Origin: Saprospiraceae bacterium
Lineage (GTDB): Bacteria; Bacteroidota; Bacteroidia; Chitinophagales; Saprospiraceae
Direction of reading: 5' to 3'
Assembly: GCA_022841745.1 (NCBI GenBank)
Contig: JALHQW010000022.1
Coordinates: 1 to 64,000, forward strand
Length of the DNA stretch: 64,000 nucleotides
Made by a program: the position numbers and the translations under genes. Under the pieces are notes generated by a model. The model was not told the DNA's origin and did not search any database. It was given only the letters and a program-made list of their open reading frames with translations. Below, in pieces: positions 57,201 through 64,000 of the stretch (its first letter is position 1; every line of letters starts with the position of its first letter).

Positions 57201-57839
57201 GGTAGTGGCCACTGCAAGGCGATAAGTATAGAGGTCAACCGGCGCAGCAGCACGGGAAGTACTTTCAATGAAATTTTCATTGAAGCCGTGAATCTCTTCC
57301 TCGTCATGCTTCACTTCGCAATGGAACTGGTTTGCCTCCGGTGTTGAAAAATCAACGTCTTTTAACCAAAAGCTGAGGTAAACCTGCTCCTCTGGCGAGT
57401 TGGGAACCACTAAAATGGTCGCAGTTCCCGTATGGATAATGGAATTGAACCCCTGTGGCGAACAACTGAAACGGATGGTGGTGCCGGGGTTGACCTTGCT
57501 CTTGCCTGCATAGGTCTTTATCATCGGGAACTTGGCGGCCAGCCCTGGCTCCATGATGGGCGATTCCCAAACATTGAACGGATGCATGGTGCCATCTGGC
57601 ATGGGTAGCACCAGTTCCAACGGCTCGTTTTGCGCAGCAGTCGTGAACTCCATAGGCGCATGGCGCAGGTAGTTTCGCATGGCATCAAGGTCGAGCGATT
57701 GCGCCCGCCAAGCTTGCGGCATGAAGCCCGGCCTATGGAAGTCCGAGCGGTTGGATTCGCTCCAAAAACCTGCCGACGACTGGCCGAACAGCGCCAAAAC
57801 CGTAAACAGGGCGAAACAGGAAGTAATTAGTTTTTTCAT
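54207..57839 (-). CDS. T9SS-secreted reprolysin-like metalloprotease
   Basis: 1,210 residues. Signal peptide (about 1-19, FALFTVLALFGQ), propeptide (to about 200), then an M12B-like zinc protease with HEIGHQFNATH (His346, Glu347, His350, His356) and a downstream Met in TIMCYNGNGVC. Following domains are a beta-rich region, a fibronectin-type-III-like module (about 800-880: GTLPTFGWTDHPNADSYEIQ), a proprotein-convertase P-like domain (about 890-1010: VIRIKGKHVAVRHLEARLKG, GDWTLELEVVN), a cadherin-like region and a C-terminal T9SS sorting domain (about 1135-1210: IAIYPNPATDVVNV, AAAGLYFLQVKTTAGSFIRK). It is predicted to be exported and surface-bound and to digest proteins. Confidence 0.93.
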   Translation of the reverse strand: MKKLITSCFALFTVLALFGQSSAGFWSESNRSDFHRPGFMPQAWRAQSLDLDAMRNYLRHAPMEFTTAAQNEPLELVLPMPDGTMHPFNVWESPIMEPGLAAKFPMIKTYAGKSKVNPGTTIRFSCSPQGFNSIIHTGTATILVVPNSPEEQVYLSFWLKDVDFSTPEANQFHCEVKHDEEEIHGFNENFIESTSRAAAPVDLYTYRLAVATTREYSGDYGNTAATVLANVVTVINNVNSVFERDAAVRLLLIDNTEQVFFFSNPDPYTNGNTSEMISENPAVLNAAFTVDGYDIGHVFGTNGGGLANLAGVCNGTGGLSAFPKARAASCKFAVYDGPLFYIIAGHEIGHQFNATHTFNSCDNENETPETGYEPGSGSTIMCYNGNGVCGNNHVQAVSDPFFHINSMLRIQEFTRTGGGAACKQVVAEGNEMPVSEIPIEGGFSIPKSTPFKLTGVGSDVDDPFAQLTYTWEQYDLGPWSPLGSPIGTAPLFRWYPPTSNPTRIFPKIETIISNTNDIREVLPTTDRVLTFRFVTRDNHVSAGAFNYEEIVFNCRASAGPFLVNTPNGGETYEVGQMVEVKWGVANTNIAPVNCQKVNIRLSIDGGLTYPELLVANVPNDGSANVVMPNIPSTTARVMVEAADNVFFDISNQNFTILAPTEPGFLFTATPNEGAIVCDELDIIINTEGYLGFTGEITFSMGGPIPVSEVTFDPNPVMAGQSTTMHINSSNITTGLNEFLLVQGTAAGAATRFNIVTFDVIPTDLTGIEATSPADGAPGQGTLPTFGWTDHPNADSYEIQIATDPGFTQIIDQASGLTDNEYIPTVSLEDGKTYYWRIRATNLCGVANYADPFAFQTASQSCVNKASAGDQNNIIISGSGLPLITSKVNFPQGGVISDLNVIRIKGKHVAVRHLEARLKGPDNTKVVLMSEPSCNGENFNCGFDDQSPNTLTNCPVTNAEYKTIDPLANFNGKNAQGDWTLELEVVNSEGEGGQFDDWELQVCAALSSANPLIIKNDTLGVPPGATNLIYKNTLEVTDADNVSTDLEFTIVSNTQHGQVKLNGQAIGVGDHFTMFDIYASKMTYTNTNAAALYDYFTFTVSDGSGGFAGTPRFNIKMDPNAIIGNSGNEEPGTIAIYPNPATDVVNVVLGNGAGNALSAKLTDVQGRTVPTIIAGLGGSNLNLKVEQAAAGLYFLQVKTTAGSFIRKIVIE

Positions 57840-58063
57840 GCTGAAGAAATGGATATTAGATTTTTAGTGATAGGGCAAGGTTCGCAAAATGCCTTGTTTG
57901 GCGCAAAGCTAAACAACCGAGGGCTGTTTTTTTGGTTTAGGATGCCATCTGGTTGGTAATATGACAAATTCAACGAAAATGCAGGATATGACAAAGGTGC
58001 TACATGAAATCAAAGTGACGCTACAGAAAACAGCGGTATCATTGCCATTTCAACCTGACAGCC

Positions 58064-59143
58064 ATGCAGCCAACCACCAATTCCCGCAATTTCGGCCTTG
58101 ACCTGTTCAGGGCGTTGGCTATCTTGCAGGTCGTGCTTGGCCACAGCCAGTTTTGGCTCATCGGTACCCCGCTACAAGGGTTCCCATTTTTCCGTACCAC
58201 CGATGGTGTGGACATGTTCTTCGTGCTTAGCGGTTTTTTGATTGGCGGCATCCTGCTCCAGGATTTGGAAAATACCCCTGTTTTTTCAACCCAAAGCTTG
58301 TTCAACTTCTGGAAAAGGCGCTGGTTCCGAACCCTCCCTAATTATTATTTGATCCTGATAATCAATTACTTATTGGTCAAATCAGGAATTACCTACGGCG
58401 ATTCGACCCAATTCAACTGGAAGTTCTTTCTTTTCCTTCAAAACTTCTCTACGCCATTTCATGGCTTTTTTTGGGAGTCGTGGAGCCTCGCAGTGGAAGA
58501 GTGGTTCTACCTTTTCTTCCCGTTGGTAATGCTATTTGGCCTTCGTTGGCTTTCGCCAAAAACAGCCTATTTAGCGGCGGTGTTCGTCCTGCTATTATTG
58601 CCGCTTGCCTATCGCCTTTTGATTTATTCCCCGACCGTGAGCGACCAAGATTTTGATTTTGCGCTCCGCAAAATAGTGCTCACCCGCCTTGACAGCATTG
58701 GTTATGGCCTATTAGCCGCCTATTTCTACCGATACCATAGGCCCTTGTGGGAAAAATGGAAATGGCCTTGTTTTATCTTGGGAGTAGTGGTCATGTCGGC
58801 ACTCATCAACCTACACCCAAGCCTATCAAGCTATTATGCGCAGGTATTTTTTTTCATGCTGATTTCAATTGCCATCATGCTCTGGCTGCCGTTGGCAACG
58901 AGCCTGAAAGCCATGCCCGGCCTGCTAGGCAAAGCCATCGAGCATGTGAGCAAAATCTCCTATTCCATGTACTTGCTCAACCTTGGCGTCATCATGGCCA
59001 TCATGCAACGCCATTTCCCTCCAACCGACCAACTTGACAGGTACGGTAAATTTGCCCTCTACTGGTGTTTGGTCATTGGGCTTTCCACCCTACTTTACCG
59101 CTATTTCGAAAGGCCGGTGATGAACCTGCGGGACAGGTTCTGA
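58064..59143 (+). CDS. Acyltransferase 3 family membrane protein
   Basis: 359 residues with about 10 transmembrane helices, matching OafA/YrhL-like membrane O-acyltransferases. The N-terminal signature is LDLFRALAILQVVLGHSQFW with the catalytic-type His27, followed by GVDMFFVLSGFLIGGILL and the R-x-x-R pattern near WKRRWFRTLPNYY. The C-terminal half has SWSLAVEEWFYLFFPL. Such enzymes add acetyl or similar groups to surface polysaccharides or glycolipids. The acceptor is not evident. It converges with the DUF1684 gene. Confidence 0.9.
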   Translation: MQPTTNSRNFGLDLFRALAILQVVLGHSQFWLIGTPLQGFPFFRTTDGVDMFFVLSGFLIGGILLQDLENTPVFSTQSLFNFWKRRWFRTLPNYYLILIINYLLVKSGITYGDSTQFNWKFFLFLQNFSTPFHGFFWESWSLAVEEWFYLFFPLVMLFGLRWLSPKTAYLAAVFVLLLLPLAYRLLIYSPTVSDQDFDFALRKIVLTRLDSIGYGLLAAYFYRYHRPLWEKWKWPCFILGVVVMSALINLHPSLSSYYAQVFFFMLISIAIMLWLPLATSLKAMPGLLGKAIEHVSKISYSMYLLNLGVIMAIMQRHFPPTDQLDRYGKFALYWCLVIGLSTLLYRYFERPVMNLRDRF

Positions 59144-59146
59144 AAC

Positions 59147-59770
59147 TCATTTGTGTTTTTTTTCGCCCACCCAATTCATTTCCCCAGCCAAAATTGGGAT
59201 TTCCAAGGTGTTCTCCGAAGGCGGTATCGGACAGTTGTAGCCATCCGAGTAATGACACCAAGGATTGTAACATTTGTTGAAGTCAATGACGGGATTTCCG
59301 GCTTCCAATTCTGAGGCTTTCAAGTCCATGTAGCGGCCGCCGCCGTAGGTCGTCTCGTCGTTGGTGGCATCCCGAAAAGGCAGGAACAGGTGATTGGCAT
59401 ACAACGGGTTATTGCCCATGCTAAGGTTTTTGTAAACCGACAATTGCAGTTTTTGCCCCTCCAGTTCAAAACTGAGCACGCCATATTTCACGTACAGCCT
59501 GGTGATACCGCTGTAGGTTGGCAGGTCGAACGGCTTCTCATCGGGCGTCCTTTGGAAATTACACGACACCTTATACTGCTCATTGGACGGGAAAAAACGG
59601 AGCTTGCCCAGGTCGCTTGAGTCAAGTGGCGAGCGTGCGTTTTCAAGAAAGCCACGCTTATACTCTTCTCGGTGCTTCGCAATGGTGGCTGCAAAGTCCG
59701 TGTCTGCGCTTTGGCCGAAGGCCGATGAAAAGCTGAATGCCAACCATAAAATGCAAGCGATTATTCTCAT
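59147..59770 (-). CDS. DUF1684 domain protein, exported
   Basis: 207 residues. Signal peptide (about 1-19, SFSSAFGQ). The DUF1684 core has LPFRDATNDETTYGGGRYMD, VIDFNKCYNPWCHYSDGYNC and PIPPSENTLEIPILAGE. The conserved Cys/His-containing segment CYNPWCHYSDGYNCPIPP suggests a metal or disulfide site. Function of the family is unknown. It is convergent with the acyltransferase gene (3-bp gap). Confidence 0.9.
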   Translation of the reverse strand: MRIIACILWLAFSFSSAFGQSADTDFAATIAKHREEYKRGFLENARSPLDSSDLGKLRFFPSNEQYKVSCNFQRTPDEKPFDLPTYSGITRLYVKYGVLSFELEGQKLQLSVYKNLSMGNNPLYANHLFLPFRDATNDETTYGGGRYMDLKASELEAGNPVIDFNKCYNPWCHYSDGYNCPIPPSENTLEIPILAGEMNWVGEKKHK

Positions 59771-59811
59771 TTCTTAATTTTTATTCAAAATAAAAACCAA
59801 TGACTGCCAAA

Positions 59812-61287
59812 TTAAAACCCTTCATCATCGTCATCGTCTTCCCCGTTCAGCATATCGGCCAGCGAGTCGTTGAAGGTTAAGGTGGCCTCCACGAAGTTTT
59901 TGTTGATGACATTGCATTCGGAAAGTCCGTGCAGCACCAATTCCATGAACGTATAAGCATTGGCTTTAGGTAGGTCAAAACCCTCCACAAACCGGCGCAG
60001 GCCTGCCACCCGGTCGAGTTCCTTTCGGAAATCCTGCTCATTGATGTCATTGAGCAAGTTCACGGCATTACCGCCTGAAAACCAAGCCTTGATGATGCCA
60101 TAAGGGTCACTCTCCCGCCCCTTCCGCAGCTTGTCAGGGTCTGGGAAATATTGCAGGAAAATATCTTTGATGGAGTCGCCAATCAGTTCGAGCGCCACGG
60201 AATAGGGGCCTTCCTGTTCGCCTTCGTAAACCAATTCCACCTTGCCCGTAATAGCCGGAATGACGCCCCAAAAATCGGTGAGGCGGACAGTTGCCGACTT
60301 CTCACCATTAATCAACATGCGCCGCTCGGCGGTGCTGACGAGGTTCTCGTAGCCACTGATGCTGATTCGTGCCGAGACGCCGCTTTTTTCGTCCACCAAC
60401 TCGCTCTCACGGGCCGTGAAGCTGATTTGCTCCAGCAAAACCTGCAGGACGGGTGGCACATCCACCGTTTTCAATTGTTCAGGTGCCAACTTCGCCTCTT
60501 GCTGCGTGATGCGCTGCGCCACCTCCAAGGTGCGGGGGTAATGCGTCAGGATCTGGCTTTCGATACGGTCTTTCAGCGGGGTAATGATGCTTCCCCGGTT
60601 TGTATAATCCTCTGGGTTGGCGGTGAAAACAAACTGTATTTGGAGCGGCAGGCGCAGCTTGAAGCCCCTGATTTGCATATCGCCTTCTTGCAGGATATTG
60701 AACAAAGCAACTTGGATGCGGGCCTGCAAATCCGGCAACTCGTTAATAACGAAGATGCTGCGGTGCGACCTCGGTATCAGGCCATAGTGGATAACCCGCT
60801 CATCTGAATAGGGCAGCTTCAAAGTAGCCGCCTTGATAGGATCCACATCGCCAACCAGGTCAGCGATGCTCACATCGGGGGTAGCCAGCTTTTCCACGTA
60901 GCGGTCGTTACGATGTACCCATTCGATGGGCGTATCATCGCCCTTCTCGGCAATCAAATCAAAGGCATACCGGGAAATGGGAGCCAGCGGGTCGTCGTTT
61001 AGTTCGCTGCCCGCTACGATGGGCATCCATTCGTCCAGCAACTGTACAAGCATCCGGGCAATACGGGTCTTCGCTTGCCCACGCAGGCCGAGCAGTACGA
61101 TATTGTGGCGGCTCAGCACGGCCCGTTCTATGTCGGGCAGCACCGTGTCCTCGAAGCCAAAGATACCTTCGAACACCGTCTGCTTTTTCTTCAGTTTCTG
61201 TATGAGGTTTTGGCGAAGCTCGTCCTTCACGGAACGGGAGCGATAGCCAGTGGCTTTGAGTTCGCCAAGCGTTGTTGCTTTTTTCAT
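59812..61287 (-). CDS. MoxR/magnesium-chelatase-like AAA+ ATPase
   Basis: 491 residues from the ATG at 61287; the longer upstream frame runs into repeats. The P-loop region is NIVLLGLRGQAKTRIARML (Gly-rich with Lys-Thr), Walker B-like IFVINELPDLQARIQVALFN, a sensor in VFTANPEDYTNRG and an Arg-finger region in LKDRIESQI. A helical lid follows, and the tail is very acidic (NGEDDDDDEGF). This resembles MoxR or ChlI/BchI-type chaperone ATPases, which usually work with VWA-domain partners; none is adjacent on this strand. It may help assemble or load a metal enzyme. Upstream are four palindromic repeats. Confidence 0.85.
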   Translation of the reverse strand: MKKATTLGELKATGYRSRSVKDELRQNLIQKLKKKQTVFEGIFGFEDTVLPDIERAVLSRHNIVLLGLRGQAKTRIARMLVQLLDEWMPIVAGSELNDDPLAPISRYAFDLIAEKGDDTPIEWVHRNDRYVEKLATPDVSIADLVGDVDPIKAATLKLPYSDERVIHYGLIPRSHRSIFVINELPDLQARIQVALFNILQEGDMQIRGFKLRLPLQIQFVFTANPEDYTNRGSIITPLKDRIESQILTHYPRTLEVAQRITQQEAKLAPEQLKTVDVPPVLQVLLEQISFTARESELVDEKSGVSARISISGYENLVSTAERRMLINGEKSATVRLTDFWGVIPAITGKVELVYEGEQEGPYSVALELIGDSIKDIFLQYFPDPDKLRKGRESDPYGIIKAWFSGGNAVNLLNDINEQDFRKELDRVAGLRRFVEGFDLPKANAYTFMELVLHGLSECNVINKNFVEATLTFNDSLADMLNGEDDDDDEGF

Positions 61288-61296
61288 GGATTGATT

Positions 61297-61446
61297 TAAC
61301 ACGGTCTGCCAGTCCTCCGTGCTTGATGTAACACGGACTGCCAGTCCGTGCCTGGGTGTAACACGGTCTGCCAGACCGTGCTTTCGTATTATTTTAGTTT
61401 GTCGGCCCTTTGGTAGCATGGAAGCACGGTCTGGCAGACCGTGTTA
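61297..61446. repeat. Four-copy palindromic repeat cluster upstream of the AAA+ gene
   Basis: Three direct copies of taacacggtctgccagaccg type (with variants, at about 61297, 61330 and 61360) and one inverted copy (about 61424-61446, gcacggtctggcagaccgtg). Each copy is itself a palindrome, so the whole region can form several hairpins. It lies in the promoter region of the AAA+ gene. Confidence 0.8.
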
Positions 61447-61503
61447 CGGCAAAGTTGCGGACTTTGGGGGAAACGTTTTGGATGGGAGAAGGTTTTATTT
61501 CGC

Positions 61504-62154
61504 TTACCTCGCCCCAAACAGCAATGTCCCGACCCTCACCATGGTGCTGCCTTCGGCAATGGCCAATAAATAATCCCCGCTCATGCCCATTGAAATTTCC
61601 TTGAAACTGGTTTGCTCCGCAAAATACTGGGCTTTCAGTTTTTCAAAAATGCTCCGCAAATGCCGAAACTCCCGCTGTACCTGCACTTGGTCATCGGTGA
61701 AAGTGGCCATGCCCATCACACCGGTGATTCGCACATTTTTAAAAGATTGAAATTCAGCGGATTGGAGCAGTACCATCGCCTCCGTTTCATCCAATCCAAA
61801 CTTGGTTTCCTCCTCAGCGATGTGAAATTGCAGCAGGCAATCAATTACCCGACCATGCTTGGCCGCTTGCTTGTCAATCTCGGCGAGCAATTTCAGACTG
61901 TCCACCGATTGGATGCAAGCCACAAACGGGGCGATGTATTTCACCTTGTTCGTCTGTAAATGCCCGATGAGATGCCACTCGATGTCTTTGGGCAGGGCCT
62001 CGTACTTGGCCACGAGTTCCTGCACTTTGTTTTCTCCAAAAATACGCTGGCCACGGTCGTAAAGCTCCCTTACCCGCTCCGGCGGATGGGTTTTGGATAC
62101 TGCGATGAGCTTGGTTTGGGTGGGGGCGAGCTGGGCTTGGATTTTTTCGAGCAT
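61504..62154 (-). CDS. YggS/PROSC-type PLP-binding protein
   Basis: 216 residues from the ATG at 62154. The PLP lysine is Lys21 in LIAVSKTHP. Further family motifs are FGENKVQELVAKYEAL, WHLIGHLQTNKVKYI, IQSVDSLKLLAEI, GVMGMATFTDD and SMGMSGDYLLAIAEGSTMVR and VGTLLFGAR. It is a single-domain alanine-racemase-like barrel that regulates PLP homeostasis rather than a catalytic racemase. Length is at the short end of normal for the family. Confidence 0.95.
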   Translation of the reverse strand: MLEKIQAQLAPTQTKLIAVSKTHPPERVRELYDRGQRIFGENKVQELVAKYEALPKDIEWHLIGHLQTNKVKYIAPFVACIQSVDSLKLLAEIDKQAAKHGRVIDCLLQFHIAEEETKFGLDETEAMVLLQSAEFQSFKNVRITGVMGMATFTDDQVQVQREFRHLRSIFEKLKAQYFAEQTSFKEISMGMSGDYLLAIAEGSTMVRVGTLLFGAR

Positions 62155-62170
62155 ATTTCTCGTATTACAG

Positions 62171-62270
62171 GATGGTAACACGGATTGGGCGGATTAGGCG
62201 GATTTAAACGGATTTTTTTTACAGTAAATCCGTCTTTATCTGTCCCATCCGCCCAATCCGTGTGACCATC
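62171..62270. repeat. Near-perfect 24-bp inverted repeat between yggS-like and CoA-transferase genes
   Basis: gatggtaacacggattgggc ggat (62171-62194) and its reverse complement (62247-62270) match at 23 of 24 positions, with 52 bp between that carry further ggcggat / aatccgt units. It may terminate the CoA-transferase transcript. Confidence 0.75.
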
Positions 62271-62278
62271 CTCCACAA

Positions 62279-63355
62279 CTATTTAATCTTAAACACCGCC
62301 GTCCGCACCCGTTTGCTCACTCCCCCACCCTCCGTTTTTTCCTCCAAGACCAAGTCCTGCGCAGCGGGCAAATCAAACACTTCCTGCAAATTCCGAATAG
62401 GGGCGACGGGCACTTGGGCGGCATGACAGCGTTCCAGAATCGTTTGCGAAGCAAAACAGCAAAAGGCGGCTTGCAGTTGCGAAGCAAGTTCATCCCGATT
62501 TTCGAGGCGGAGCGCATTGGTCGTAAAGCGCTCGTTATCAGCGATTTGCGGAGCATCCAATAAATGGCACAGCGCTCGAAACTGCTGCTCCGTTCCCGCC
62601 GAGACGATTAGCATTTTCTTGTCTTGGGTCGAAAACACCTCGCCATACGGCGCAATGTTCGGATGGCGGCTGCCAATGCGTTGCGGCAAATGGCCGAGGT
62701 TAAGCCAGTTGGTGGCTTGGTTGGCAAGTGAAGCCACGCCCGCATCAAAGAGAGAAACCGTCACCTCACTGCCCTTGCCCGTCCGCTCCCGTTGGAGCAA
62801 TGCAACCAGAATCCCCTCCTTCAATTGGTGCGCCGCCAACAAATCCATCAATGCCACGGGCATTTTGACGGGTGGCCCACCCGACTCGCCGTTCATGTAC
62901 ATCCAGCCCGTTTCAGCCTGTATGGCCACGTCGAAGCCGGGGCGCAGGTCGTCTTCGCCATAGGCGCTGATGCTGGCGTAGATGAGCCGGGGGTTCCATT
63001 GCGCCAGCGAAGCACAATCGAGTCCAAGCTTGGCAGCACCGCCTTTCTTGAAATTGGAAATGACCACGTCGGCCTCCTTTAGCCGATTCATCAGCTGCTG
63101 ACGGTCAGCGGCTTGCGTGAGGTCGAGGAAGACGTGTTGCTTGCCCCAGTTCACCGAATAGAAGTACGCCGATTCGGGGCTGGCGGGGTCTTCCGAGGGC
63201 ATTTTCCAATGGCGGGTAGTGTCGCCGCCCTTGGTCTTGTTTTCCACTTTGATGACCTCGGCCCCCAACTCAGCGAAGAACATGCCGACGGCTGGGCCAG
63301 CGAGCACGCTGGCCAGTTCGACGATTTTTAAGCCTTGGAAGATTTGATACTGCAT
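62279..63355 (-). CDS. Family III CoA-transferase (CaiB/BaiF type)
   Basis: 358 residues from the ATG at 63355 (a TTG six codons earlier is less likely). Family motifs are LKIVELASVLAGPAVGMFFA, LGAEVIKVEN, FKKGGAAKLGL, SAYGEDDLRPGFDVAIQAET and RERTGKGSEVTVSLFDAGV. These enzymes move CoA between carboxylic acids; the substrate pair cannot be told. It is slightly shorter than typical 380-400-residue members but looks complete, ending VRTAVFKIK. It is divergent from the SulP gene. Confidence 0.92.
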   Translation of the reverse strand: MQYQIFQGLKIVELASVLAGPAVGMFFAELGAEVIKVENKTKGGDTTRHWKMPSEDPASPESAYFYSVNWGKQHVFLDLTQAADRQQLMNRLKEADVVISNFKKGGAAKLGLDCASLAQWNPRLIYASISAYGEDDLRPGFDVAIQAETGWMYMNGESGGPPVKMPVALMDLLAAHQLKEGILVALLQRERTGKGSEVTVSLFDAGVASLANQATNWLNLGHLPQRIGSRHPNIAPYGEVFSTQDKKMLIVSAGTEQQFRALCHLLDAPQIADNERFTTNALRLENRDELASQLQAAFCCFASQTILERCHAAQVPVAPIRNLQEVFDLPAAQDLVLEEKTEGGGVSKRVRTAVFKIK

Positions 63356-63430
63356 TTTGAAAAATGTCCGCAAAAGTACTCACCTTGTAGCTGTGTAATT
63401 TGCATCACATGACTTAAATCATGGGGGGCG

Positions 63431-63438
63431 TAGTTTTG
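63431..63438 (+). promoter_or_regulatory. Possible -7 promoter element of the SulP gene
   Basis: TAGTTTTG fits the Bacteroidota -7 consensus TAnnTTTG, 43 bp before the ATG. An imperfect dyad atgacttaaatcat (63409-63422), loosely like a Crp/Fnr box, lies just upstream. No TTTG at the standard -33 spacing was found. Confidence 0.3.
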
Positions 63439-63481
63439 CAGGGCAATTTGACATTGGCGTTGCCGCACAAAAAATATATAA

Positions 63482-64000
63482 ATGCTCAACATAAAATCCT
63501 TCATGCCAGCCCTCAGTTGGCTTCCGAATTATAAAAAAGAATGGCTTCCTGGCGACCTATCGGCGGGCCTGACGGTAGGTGTCATGCTCATTCCGCAGGG
63601 CATGGCCTACGCTATGTTGGCTGGCTTGCAACCGATACATGGCTTGTATGCGGTGACAGTTCCGCTCGTGTTATATGCGCTGTTTGGCACTTCGAGGCAA
63701 TTGGCGGTGGGGCCGGTGGCAATGGTGTCGCTGCTGACGGCGGCGGGCATCGGCGCACTGAAGCCGGAGACCCCGGAAGCCTACCTTGCATTGGCGCTCA
63801 CACTGGCCTTCATGGTCGGGGCGATACAGTTCTTGATGGGCATTTTCCGACTTGGATTCTTGGTCAATTTCTTGAGCCACCCGGTCATCAGCGGCTTCAC
63901 CTCGGCTGCGGCCATCATCATTGGCCTGAGCCAATTAAAGCACCTGCTGGGCATCAAGATACCGAACAGCGAGCACGCCCATGAAATCGTGATTGCGGCA
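63482..64000 (+). CDS. SulP-family anion transporter, N-terminal part (cut by window end)
   Basis: 173 residues visible. The start [20 protein letters not shown] leads into the SulP transmembrane signature: [59 protein letters not shown] and [18 protein letters not shown]. These proteins carry sulfate, bicarbonate or other anions; a STAS domain would be expected beyond the window. The gene is on the plus strand, divergent from the CoA-transferase gene. Confidence 0.95.
   Translation, partial: MLNIKSFMPALSWLPNYKKEWLPGDLSAGLTVGVMLIPQGMAYAMLAGLQPIHGLYAVTVPLVLYALFGTSRQLAVGPVAMVSLLTAAGIGALKPETPEAYLALALTLAFMVGAIQFLMGIFRLGFLVNFLSHPVISGFTSAAAIIIGLSQLKHLLGIKIPNSEHAHEIVIAA

Noticed and set aside
61288-61419. 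44-residue N-terminal extension of the AAA+ protein
   Set aside because: It is encoded by the palindromic repeats (KHGLADRVTPRHGLAVRVT); the ATG at 61287 is the first outside them.
1-64000. tRNA, rRNA or known riboswitch genes
   Set aside because: No cloverleaf, rRNA core or riboswitch motif was seen on reading the intergenic regions; a covariance-model search would be decisive.

Overview
The window looks like chromosomal DNA of a Bacteroidota bacterium, most likely in or near Saprospirales. The grounds are: C-terminal type IX secretion (T9SS) sorting domains on the products at 5100-6140 and 54207-57839; three very large propeller-sensor histidine kinases; ELWxxDGT and MopE-type repeat proteins; a clade II (Sec-exported, lipobox-bearing) NosZ; and gene starts without clear Shine-Dalgarno sequences. 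No rRNA, tRNA, CRISPR array or intact insertion sequence was recognised.

Layout. (1) 310-4358: a LuxR-type two-component pair and a small unknown gene, minus strand. (2) 4359-5099: no intact gene of normal size; a MITE-like nested inverted repeat, a short four-cysteine ORF and a decayed fragment of the NO-repair gene ric. (3) 5100-16023: a T9SS protein, a 2,990-residue secreted repeat protein and a secreted tail-collar-domain protein. (4) 16237-20398: a LytS/LytTR two-component pair and a truncated response-regulator remnant. (5) 20556-22705: Rrf2 regulator, ric and a hemerythrin gene, with a decayed second hemerythrin copy. (6) 22833-27926: a third sensor/regulator pair and two small exported proteins. 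(7) 28358-35160: three co-directional genes of uncertain function (1,273-aa unknown protein, beta-helix tailspike-like protein, DUF2310-like protein), the first of them strikingly A+T-rich in part. (8) 35311-48750: the denitrification core. A minus-strand set (Rrf2, membrane protein, Rrf2, quinol-type NO reductase, then a haloperoxidase-like lipoprotein) diverges from a plus-strand set (cytochrome c, nosZ, membrane protein, nosL, nosD, nosF, nosY). (9) 48809-64000: a HigBA toxin-antitoxin pair, an OstA/LptA-like protein, rpe, an extended SDR, a T9SS metalloprotease, an acyltransferase, a DUF1684 protein, a MoxR-like ATPase, a YggS-like PLP protein, a family III CoA-transferase, and the start of a SulP transporter.

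How it fits together. The central theme is reduction of NO to N2O (NorZ) and N2O to N2 (NosZ with NosLDFY maturation), with repair of NO-damaged iron centres (Ric, hemerythrin). Three Rrf2 regulators carry the same C-x6-C-x5-C cluster motif. I see a recurring 16-bp dyad (GGA-N8-TCC core, consensus near RGGAYAAAWWYATCCG) upstream of ric, all three rrf2 genes and the cytochrome c gene that heads the nos set, suggesting one NO-responsive regulon spread over 20 kb.

A second theme is repeat structure. Arrays of degenerate heptanucleotides in inverted orientation fill four boundaries between nos-set genes, and another heptad array lies inside the OstA-like coding sequence where a copy-number change would shift the frame. 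Several other intergenic gaps hold long perfect or near-perfect palindromes. Decayed copies of ric, a hemerythrin gene and a response regulator point to past duplication and loss around the NO-protection genes.
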